DNA of 5,218 bases from Bacteroidales bacterium (GTDB lineage: Bacteria; Bacteroidota; Bacteroidia; Bacteroidales; UBA12481): the NCBI GenBank assembly GCA_028707745.1, contig JAQWAJ010000165.1, positions 1 to 5,218 on the forward strand. The letters run 5' to 3'. Below the pieces are notes generated by a model, which did no database searches, was not told where the DNA came from, and saw only the letters and a program-made list of their open reading frames with translations. A program made the translations under genes and the position numbers. Below, piece after piece: positions 1-5,218 of the stretch. Each line of letters begins with the position of its first letter. Within the stretch, counting starts at the first letter, position 1.

Positions 1-1634
1 GCATCAGCAAGGCGGTTATGGTCGACGGTACTTCTGTAGGTGTTCTCTGTTCTGTTTATAAAACAGCTGAGAACCTAAACTTTAACCATGAACAGATTTT
101 CACCATCGTTGCATCAGCGTTGGCCAATGAGGAAATACGAAAAAAAGAACAAAAGAAGCTTCGCGAAAGTGAAGAAAGATTTCGTTCAGCCTTCCACACC
201 AGTCCGGATCCGATGTGCATCAACCGCTTATCTGACGGAATGTATATCGATGTTAATCAGAATTTTACCAGTTTTTCAGGGTTCACTGAAAAGGATGTGG
301 CCGGGAAAACGACAACCGACCTGGAAATTTGGAAAAATCCTAAAGAAAAACACCAGCTGATCGAGACCCTGGTCAGAGATGGTTATGTCGAAAATTTGGA
401 TGCCCAGTTCAGGATGAAAACCGGAGAAGTCAAAACTGCTCTCATATCTGCGCGGCTGTTTCTGATTAAAGGTGCGCCTCATATTCTTTCTGTTTCCCGC
501 GACATGACCGAAAAGAACCAGACCATCAAGGCAATAGAGGAGAGTGAATACAAATTCAGATCAGTAGTTGAAAATGCATTCGATGGTATTTATCTGGTTT
601 CCGATACCCGGTTTACTTACGCCAATCAACGATTTTGCGATATCATCGGTTATTCGCAGGAAGAAATTAAATCACCGGAATTTAATCTCAGCCTTACACT
701 TACTGAAAAAAGCACCAATCTGGTAGAAGAACGCAGACAATCCAGAATCAGGGAAGAGGAAATCCCCGGCATTTATGAGTTTGAAATCATAACAAAGTCC
801 GGAGAAATCAAGGAAGTCGAAGTCAGCACCGTAAAAATTGAGGACGAAAAGGAGAAGATAACAGTATTGGGTGTCATGCGCGATGTCACCGAGCGAAAAA
901 AACTCTTCGAGGAACTGGTTATTGCCAAAAACAAGGCAGAAGAGGTTAATGTTTTGAAATCAAGACTATTAGCCAATATGAGTCATGAGATCCGAACCCC
1001 TCTCAACGGTATATTGGGATTTGCAGAAATTTTAAAGGAGGATCTGAAAGACCATTCGGAGAGATTTATGGCCAACATTATTTATACCAGCGGAATCCGC
1101 CTTCTGCATACGCTGAATGCCATACTGGATCTGTCGACCATTGAATCGCAATTCGGCAATTTAAATCTGAGAACCGTCAGCCTAAAACAGGTTGCCCATG
1201 AAGTTACGACCCTGTTCCAGCCTGTTGCCCGTAAAAAAGACATCAGCCTTAGTTTTGTCGCCAGTGAGGAAGATATAACCGTCATGGCCGATGAAGAGCT
1301 GGTCAATAAGATTCTCAACAATCTGGTCAACAATGCGATTAAGTTCACCCATCAGGGAGGAATAACCGTAAGCACTTCGATTATGGATGACGGAGAGAGC
1401 AAATTCGGCTGCCTTCAGGTTACTGATACCGGCATCGGTATCAAGGAGGAGAATCAAATGATCATTTTCGATGAATTCAGGCAGGTCAGTGAAGGACAGA
1501 CCCGTTCATACGACGGCTCCGGTTTGGGGCTGCACATTTCCAAAAGATTTGCTGAAATGATGGGCGGAAAAATTACCGTAAACAGTAAGTTTTCTGAGGG
1601 CTCGACCTTTACCTTGTGTCTTCCGTTCAAATAA
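1..1634 (+). CDS. Multi-sensor (GAF?-PAS-PAS) histidine kinase, 5'-truncated by window edge
   Basis: Sensor histidine kinase that would autophosphorylate on a histidine and pass the phosphate to a response regulator. The frame is open to the left edge (first full codon at base 3), so the ATG at 18 is probably internal. Numbering from that ATG: residues 1-40 resemble the end of a GAF domain (GVL, then a helix ending near ALANEE); 38-56 are a charged helical linker; PAS 1 spans about 50-165 and PAS 2 about 176-293, each ending in an RDMTEK/RDVTER-type motif; a helix at 294-312 leads into HisKA. The H-box SHEIRTPLNG has its phospho-acceptor at His323. The ATPase domain has the N-box NNAIKF (438-443), G1 DTGIGI (470-475), F-box FDEFRQ (484-489) and G2 GSGLGL (500-505), all intact. 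The protein ends just after the ATPase domain, with no receiver domain. No membrane segment is visible in this part. No response regulator lies downstream, so the partner is unknown. The kinase assignment is secure; the GAF call is inference and the ligand is unknown. Confidence 0.95.
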   Translation, partial: ISKAVMVDGTSVGVLCSVYKTAENLNFNHEQIFTIVASALANEEIRKKEQKKLRESEERFRSAFHTSPDPMCINRLSDGMYIDVNQNFTSFSGFTEKDVAGKTTTDLEIWKNPKEKHQLIETLVRDGYVENLDAQFRMKTGEVKTALISARLFLIKGAPHILSVSRDMTEKNQTIKAIEESEYKFRSVVENAFDGIYLVSDTRFTYANQRFCDIIGYSQEEIKSPEFNLSLTLTEKSTNLVEERRQSRIREEEIPGIYEFEIITKSGEIKEVEVSTVKIEDEKEKITVLGVMRDVTERKKLFEELVIAKNKAEEVNVLKSRLLANMSHEIRTPLNGILGFAEILKEDLKDHSERFMANIIYTSGIRLLHTLNAILDLSTIESQFGNLNLRTVSLKQVAHEVTTLFQPVARKKDISLSFVASEEDITVMADEELVNKILNNLVNNAIKFTHQGGITVSTSIMDDGESKFGCLQVTDTGIGIKEENQMIIFDEFRQVSEGQTRSYDGSGLGLHISKRFAEMMGGKITVNSKFSEGSTFTLCLPFK

Positions 1635-1673
1635 TTCTGCCGGTTCTGATGTGGTAATGATATTCCTCCATTT

Positions 1674-1701
1674 TTGATATTACAAAAAAGATATATCTTT
1701 G
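1674..1701 (+). promoter_or_regulatory. Bacteroidota-type promoter for metK
   Basis: TTG at 1674-1676 is followed after 17 bp by TATCTTTG at 1694-1701. This is an exact fit to the TTG-N17-23-TAnnTTTG promoter described for Bacteroidota (-33 and -7 elements). It lies after the kinase stop codon and on the metK strand. Transcription would start around 1705-1708 and leave a leader of about 145 nt. The spacer contains an A6 run (1683-1688). The element match is seen directly; activity and start site are inferred. Confidence 0.7.
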
Positions 1702-1704
1702 TGG

Positions 1705-1852
1705 CCTGCATCAAGAGCCTCTGGAATTGGAGGCACCAACCGAGCACAAAAGCCGCGGTGGTTTAGAATGCGGGCCGTCTGGTCAAAAAAATGTTTTTCA
1801 GACAATCCCGAACAAACTTGGTGCAAAAAGCGTGTTATATTAAACTTTTTGC
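1705..1852 (+). promoter_or_regulatory. Structured 5' leader of metK, candidate cis-regulatory RNA
   Basis: Between the promoter and the metK start lie several inverted repeats. P1: GCCTC 1717-1721 with GAGGC 1730-1734, 8-nt loop. P2: ACC-A-ACC 1735-1741 with GGTGGT 1757-1762, one bulged A. P2': CCGC 1753-1756 with GCGG 1770-1773; this crosses P2, so the two are either alternatives or a pseudoknot. P3: GTCTG 1777-1781 with CAGAC 1799-1803, enclosing AAAAA 1785-1789 with TTTTT 1794-1798. P4: a 9-bp stem that covers the start codon (listed separately). The leader has no credible coding frame and no G/C-rich hairpin plus T-run terminator. metK is a common target of SAM riboswitches, so SAM feedback is plausible. 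I do not recognise the conserved cores of SAM-I, SAM-II or SAM-III on the coding strand. Pairings are visible; function is inference. Confidence 0.4.
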
Positions 1853-1853
1853 A
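1822..1853 (+). repeat. Perfect 9-bp inverted repeat overlapping the metK start codon
   Basis: TGCAAAAAG (1822-1830) and CTTTTTGCA (1845-1853) are exact reverse complements separated by 14 bases. A G-U pair (1821 with 1854) can extend the stem. The 3' arm ends on the A of the first ATG (1853), so the RNA hairpin would hide the ribosome's landing zone. The stem is A/U-rich and not followed by a T-run, which argues against a terminator. It could instead be a DNA operator for a dimeric repressor. Confidence 0.6.
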
Positions 1854-3064
1854 TGATGACAAACAAGAAAACATTTCTGTTTACCAGTGAATCCGTCAGC
1901 GAAGGACATCCGGATAAAGTATCCGATCAGATCTCTGACGCACTTCTCGATGCCTATCTGAGTAGCGATCCCAACTCGAGGGTTGCCATCGAAACTTTGG
2001 TCACCACTGACAGGGTGGTTCTGGCTGGTGAAGTCGGATCGACCACTCACGTTGACCATGAAGCAATTGCCAGGAAGGTCATTTGTGATATTGGATACGA
2101 TCATCCCGGAATCGGTTTTGACGGACACAACTGCACAATCACCAATCTGATTCACGAACAATCTGACGATATTGCCCATGCTGTTTTGCATGAAGATCCT
2201 GAAAATCAGGGAGCCGGCGACCAGGGTCTGATGTTCGGATATGCATGCAGCGGTACTGAAACGCTGATGCCACTGCCTATCGATCTATCGCACAGGCTAA
2301 TGAGTATTCTGGCCGATATCCGTCGCGAAGGTAAGGAAATGACTTACCTCCGTCCGGATGCCAAATCTCAGGTCACCATTGAGTACGACGAACTGAACAA
2401 CCCATTGGCAATCAATACGATTCTGGTGTCGACTCAGCATGAAGATTTAAAAGTAAAGAATCAGGATCAGCTGATCAGGAAAGATATCGAGCATGTACTC
2501 ATTCCCCGTTTGTTCGACACACTCCCTGAAGCGATTCGCTCTCTCTATTCCGGTTCCACAAAAATTCTGGTCAACCCATCGGGATTATTTATTATCGGTG
2601 GACCTAACGGAGATACGGGGCTTACCGGACGAAAAATCATCGTTGACACTTATGGGGGCTGGGCCCGCCATGGCGGAGGAGCATTCTCGGGAAAAGATCC
2701 TTCAAAGGTCGACCGTTCGGGAGCTTATGCAGCCCGGTATATCGCCAAAAACCTGGTAGCAGCCGGTATATCTTCAGAAGTCGAGGTTCAGCTGGCGTAT
2801 GCCATCGGTCAGGCCGAACCGGTTTCCATTTCCGTCAACACCTTCGGGAAAGAAAAAATCTCGCTCTCGTCAAAGGTTCTGGAACAACTGGTCAGGGAAA
2901 ACTTCCCGCTCAAACCGTACTACATCATCCGCGATCTGGCGCTGAAAAATCCGATTTATCAGGCCACCGCATCGTACGGTCACATGGGCCGGAAGTGCTA
3001 TACCGCCAATGGGATCAAGTATTTCCCATGGGAGGAAACAAACCTCGCGGCGAAGCTACGTTAA
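1853..3064 (+). CDS. metK: S-adenosylmethionine synthetase (methionine adenosyltransferase)
   Basis: Makes S-adenosylmethionine from methionine and ATP, releasing phosphate and pyrophosphate; a cytosolic enzyme, tetrameric in known bacterial relatives. The 403-residue protein is full length (E. coli MetK has 384). The N-terminal motif SESVSEGHPDK (12-22) carries His19 and Asp21; the GAGDQG signature (120-125) carries Asp123; Lys171 lies in PDAKSQ; TGRK supplies Arg260 and Lys261; GGGAFSGKD (274-282) carries Lys281, followed by Lys285 and Asp287 in DPSKVDRS. These match the known ATP, magnesium and phosphate ligands, so the enzyme should be active. The C-terminal YGHMGR region (375-380) is present. 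An in-frame TAA at 1841 leaves only ATG 1853 or ATG 1856 as start; I chose the first, but the second is equally possible. No Shine-Dalgarno is visible. The gene follows its own promoter and structured leader, and converges on the SUI1-family gene with no gap between stop codons. Confidence 0.98.
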   Translation: MMTNKKTFLFTSESVSEGHPDKVSDQISDALLDAYLSSDPNSRVAIETLVTTDRVVLAGEVGSTTHVDHEAIARKVICDIGYDHPGIGFDGHNCTITNLIHEQSDDIAHAVLHEDPENQGAGDQGLMFGYACSGTETLMPLPIDLSHRLMSILADIRREGKEMTYLRPDAKSQVTIEYDELNNPLAINTILVSTQHEDLKVKNQDQLIRKDIEHVLIPRLFDTLPEAIRSLYSGSTKILVNPSGLFIIGGPNGDTGLTGRKIIVDTYGGWARHGGGAFSGKDPSKVDRSGAYAARYIAKNLVAAGISSEVEVQLAYAIGQAEPVSISVNTFGKEKISLSSKVLEQLVRENFPLKPYYIIRDLALKNPIYQATASYGHMGRKCYTANGIKYFPWEETNLAAKLR

Positions 3065-3409
3065 TTACCCGCCCGATTTTTTGGCTTTGTACCCTTCGTC
3101 GACCAGAATTTGCATCACCTTGTCGCGGAAATCCCCCTGAATGAGGATTTCCGCGTCTTTGGCGGTGCCTCCTACCCCACATCTAGTTTTCAGCATTTTA
3201 CCAAGCGCCTCGAGATCTTCACGGGAACCCACGAAACCGGTGATCAGAGTCACTGCTTTCCCCTTGCGGTTTTTCTTATCGAGCTGAACGATCAGTTTCT
3301 GCTGGTTTGCCGCAACGGTTTCAGGCTCGCTCGGCTTATCCTTATCGTATTTATAATCGGTATTTGTTGAATATACAACGCCAAGCCGGTCTTTCCAGTC
3401 TTTTGCCAT
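3065..3409 (-). CDS. yciH: SUI1/eIF1-like translation initiation factor (YciH family)
   Basis: A 114-residue protein of the SUI1 family, homologous to eukaryotic eIF1 and E. coli YciH (108 residues). The SUI1 fold covers about residues 38-110. It shows the basic stretch KKNRKGKAVTLITGF (45-59), then LKTRCGVGGTAKD (73-85) and EILIQGDFRDK (87-97), which is the family signature including the GVGG turn. The first 35 residues are a polar, charged, probably flexible tail. In E. coli YciH affects discrimination against non-canonical initiation; applying that here is inference. The start ATG at 3409 gives a typical N-terminus (MAKDWKDRLG) and usual family length; no Shine-Dalgarno precedes it. The gene stands alone on the minus strand, divergent from clpB. 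Its stop codon (3065-3067) directly abuts the metK stop (3062-3064). Some annotations call the family stress response translation initiation inhibitor YciH. Confidence 0.93.
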   Translation of the reverse strand: MAKDWKDRLGVVYSTNTDYKYDKDKPSEPETVAANQQKLIVQLDKKNRKGKAVTLITGFVGSREDLEALGKMLKTRCGVGGTAKDAEILIQGDFRDKVMQILVDEGYKAKKSGG

Positions 3410-3533
3410 CGGGTTTGTTTTGATTGCAAAATAAGCCTTTTTGCGGAAATGCTGTCAATCTGGCCCCTCTTCTCTGCCATAACTATTCTGGCAAACAAAT
3501 TGATGCACTTGTTCTGGTCAAATAAGTGTTATT
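3410..3533. promoter_or_regulatory. Divergent intergenic region between the SUI1-family gene and clpB
   Basis: These 124 bp must hold promoters for both divergent genes unless clpB is expressed from further upstream. For clpB I see no exact TAnnTTTG on the plus strand, no CIRCE element (TTAGCACTC-N9-GAGTGCTAA) and no Shine-Dalgarno before its ATG. A near direct repeat, TTCTGGCAAA at 3486-3495 and TTCTGGTCAAA at 3512-3522, sits 39-49 and 12-22 bases ahead of the clpB start. It could be a binding site or chance. Confidence 0.5.
3427..3458 (-). promoter_or_regulatory. Weak candidate promoter for the SUI1-family gene
   Basis: On the minus strand, TTGACA (complement of 3453-3458) is followed after 19 bases by TATTTTG (complement of 3427-3433). 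TATTTTG is one base short of the Bacteroidota TAnnTTTG element; measured from TTG the spacing is 22, within the accepted range. The start codon lies only about 17 bases downstream of the element, implying a very short leader. No better candidate was seen in the 124-bp gap. Speculative. Confidence 0.25.
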
Positions 3534-5218
3534 ATGAATCTGAATAATTTTACCATTAAGTCACAGGAGGCTATCCAGAAAGCTTTCACGATAGCCGAAG
3601 GGTATCAGCACCAGGCCGTGGAAAGCGGACATCTGCTGAAGGGCCTTTTTTCTGAAGCTGAAGATGTTACCAATCACCTTCTTGCAAAAGTTTCGGTGGA
3701 TGCAAAGAGCGTGGAGTCGGCTCTCGACCGGATCATCCAGCGGTATCCGAAAATCAGTGGCGGAGAAGCTTACCTCTCGAAATCAGGAACCCGTACGCTC
3801 ACCCGGGCACAAAACTTATCGAAAGAAGCGGGCGACCAGTTTGTTTCAGTGGAGTTCATTCTGCTCGGCATTCTGGATGCCGGCGACGAGGTTGCCCAGA
3901 TGCTGAAAGACAGCGGTGCAGGGGAGCGGCAACTTAAAGCTGCCATCATTGAACTCCGCAAGGGACAAACAGTTAACAGCCAGACTGCCGAAAATACTTT
4001 CGACAGCCTCAACCGTTTTGCCATCAATCTGAATGAACAGGCCCGGTTGGGTAAGCTCGACCCGGTAATCGGCCGCGATGAAGAGATCCGCAGAGTTCTC
4101 CAGATCCTTTCACGACGCACCAAAAATAACCCGGTACTGATTGGTGAACCGGGAACCGGCAAAACAGCTATCGTTGAGGGAATTGCGCACCGGATTCTGA
4201 GCGGCGACATCCCTGAAAATTTGAAATCCAAACAGGTTTTTGCTCTCGATATGGGGGCGCTCATCGCAGGCGCAAAATATAAGGGAGAATTCGAGGAGCG
4301 ACTGAAAGGCGTTGTTAAAGAAGTCATTGAATCTGACGGCGAGGTCATTCTGTTTATTGATGAGATCCACACGCTGGTGGGCGCCGGTCAATCCGAAGGC
4401 GCCATGGACGCGGCCAACATCCTGAAACCTGCCCTGGCAAGAGGCGAGCTCAGGGCAATCGGCGCCACCACACTCGATGAATATCAAAAATACTTCGAAA
4501 AAGATAAGGCTCTGGAGCGCCGGTTTCAGAAGGTAATGATCAATGAGCCAGATGTGCTCAGTGCCATTTCCATTCTCCGGGGATTGAAAGAGCGATACGA
4601 AATGCATCACCAGGTGAGGATCAAGGACGATGCCATCATCGCCGCGGTGGAACTTTCGCACCGATATATCACCGACCGGTTTCTTCCTGACAAGGCCATC
4701 GACCTGATGGATGAAGCCGCTGCCAAACTGCGCATCGAGATGAATTCATCACCGGAAGAACTCGACGAGCTGGAACGGCACATCCGCCAGCTGGAGATCG
4801 AGCGCGAAGCCATCAAACGCGAAGGAGATCAGGAGAAAATCTCACGTATCAGTGAAGAAATCGCCAACTTGTCGGATCAGCGTACCAAGCTGCGGGCCGA
4901 ATGGCAGCGCGAAAAAACCATTGTCGATGAGATCCAGAAAAACAAGGCAGCTATTGAACAATTCAAGCTCGAGGCCGATCAGGCCGAACGATCACTGGAT
5001 TATGAACGCGTAGCCGAGTTGCGATACGGCAAGATCAAAGAAGCTGAGCGGAAAATTGTCGGGCTGAACCAAACCCTGAGCGAACTTCACATCAATGGGG
5101 CCCTGATCAAAGAGGAGGTTGATGCAGACGATATCGCCGAGGTGGTATCCAAATGGACCGGCATTCCGGTTAACCGGATGCTCCAGAGCGAAAAGGAAAA
5201 ACTACTCCATCTCGAAGA
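3534..5218 (+). CDS. clpB: ATP-dependent disaggregase ClpB, 3'-truncated by window edge
   Basis: Hsp100 chaperone that works with DnaK to pull polypeptides out of aggregates through a hexameric ring in the cytosol. The frame is open to the right edge: 561 residues plus two bases of a family usually 850-870 long. Start ATG 3534 gives [18 protein letters not shown], a typical start for the Clp N-domain (residues 1-140, two repeats). AAA+ module 1 covers about 160-395: GRDEEI (180-185), Walker A GEPGTGKT (204-211), pore loop GAKYKG with Tyr249, Walker B VILFIDE (271-277, catalytic Glu277), sensor GATT (310-313), and arginine fingers Arg329 and Arg330. The long coiled-coil middle domain (about 405-525), with AELRYGKI around Tyr498, identifies ClpB rather than ClpA or ClpC. 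The WTGIPV motif (541-546) opens module 2; its Walker A lies outside the window. No disruption is seen. Expected to be heat inducible, but no known heat-shock operator is visible upstream. Confidence 0.97.
   Translation, partial: MNLNNFTIKSQEAIQKAFTIAEGYQHQAVESGHLLKGLFSEAEDVTNHLLAKVSVDAKSVESALDRIIQRYPKISGGEAYLSKSGTRTLTRAQNLSKEAGDQFVSVEFILLGILDAGDEVAQMLKDSGAGERQLKAAIIELRKGQTVNSQTAENTFDSLNRFAINLNEQARLGKLDPVIGRDEEIRRVLQILSRRTKNNPVLIGEPGTGKTAIVEGIAHRILSGDIPENLKSKQVFALDMGALIAGAKYKGEFEERLKGVVKEVIESDGEVILFIDEIHTLVGAGQSEGAMDAANILKPALARGELRAIGATTLDEYQKYFEKDKALERRFQKVMINEPDVLSAISILRGLKERYEMHHQVRIKDDAIIAAVELSHRYITDRFLPDKAIDLMDEAAAKLRIEMNSSPEELDELERHIRQLEIEREAIKREGDQEKISRISEEIANLSDQRTKLRAEWQREKTIVDEIQKNKAAIEQFKLEADQAERSLDYERVAELRYGKIKEAERKIVGLNQTLSELHINGALIKEEVDADDIAEVVSKWTGIPVNRMLQSEKEKLLHLE

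Noticed and set aside
1635..1673. Search for a terminator after the histidine kinase
   Set aside because: No inverted repeat followed by a T-run is present; only a short direct repeat of TGATAT was seen, which has no clear meaning.
1690..1790. On the minus strand the leader contains GGTGC, AATTCC and AAAGATA words reminiscent of the 3' half of a SAM-I riboswitch
   Set aside because: The words are wrongly spaced, the 5' half of the motif is not convincing, and the orientation points away from metK into the kinase gene. Probably coincidence.
1699..1890. A 63-codon plus-strand reading frame between the kinase and metK, overlapping the metK start
   Set aside because: It begins inside the metK promoter element, overlaps metK in another frame, shows no recognisable domain and covers the hairpin-rich leader. 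It looks like a chance frame.
3048..3082. Possible terminator after metK: GCGG/CCGC pairing followed by T6 at 3077-3082
   Set aside because: The stem is only 4 bp with a loop of about 17 bases, and it lies within the coding sequence of the convergent gene, where the T-run encodes lysines on the other strand.
3292..3498. A 68-codon minus-strand frame starting upstream of the SUI1-family gene
   Set aside because: It overlaps that gene's N-terminal codons in a different frame and has no family features.
1778..3522. The 10-mer TCTGGTCAAA occurs in both the metK leader (1778-1787) and the clpB upstream region (3513-3522)
   Set aside because: Several shared 10-mers are expected by chance in a window of this size, and no wider similarity surrounds them.
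3770..4661. Two long minus-strand reading frames (200 and 183 codons) opposite clpB
   Set aside because: They lie wholly antisense to a clearly coding, motif-complete ClpB frame and have no recognisable domains. They are shadows of its codon bias.

Overview
The window most likely comes from a member of the Bacteroidota. Three signs point this way. A TTG-N17-TAnnTTTG promoter, the form used by this phylum's primary sigma factor, lies upstream of metK. None of the three visible start codons (metK, the SUI1-family gene, clpB) has a Shine-Dalgarno sequence in front of it. The ClpB N-terminus and the histidine kinase also read like Bacteroidota proteins. I cannot name a genus. Base composition shifts along the window: the histidine kinase gene is visibly more A/T-rich than metK and clpB, which suits a fast-evolving sensor beside conserved housekeeping genes.

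Layout. Bases 1-1634 (+) are the 3' part of a multi-sensor histidine kinase (end of a probable GAF domain, two PAS domains, HisKA, HATPase). Its reading frame is open at the left edge, so the true start lies outside the window. A 218-bp gap (1635-1852) holds the metK promoter and a roughly 145-nt leader rich in inverted repeats. The last repeat pairs across the metK start codon. Next comes metK (1853-3064, +), a complete S-adenosylmethionine synthetase. A SUI1/YciH-like gene (3065-3409, -) converges on metK with the two stop codons directly abutting. A 124-bp divergent promoter region (3410-3533) follows, then clpB (3534 to the right edge, +). clpB is cut off at the start of its second AAA+ module, after about 561 of an expected 850-870 residues.

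The genes do not form one operon. The kinase and metK share a strand, but metK has its own promoter. The SUI1-family gene is alone on the minus strand, and clpB starts a new unit. The functions are unrelated: signal transduction, methyl-donor synthesis, translation-initiation fidelity and protein disaggregation. This is mostly a conserved housekeeping region with no mobile element, CRISPR array, RNA gene or defence cassette. The most interesting signal is the structured metK leader, with mutually exclusive or pseudoknotted pairings and a start-codon-sequestering hairpin. It could be a SAM-responsive or other cis-regulatory RNA; I could not match it to a SAM riboswitch class by eye. No gene-free stretch exceeds 300 bases.
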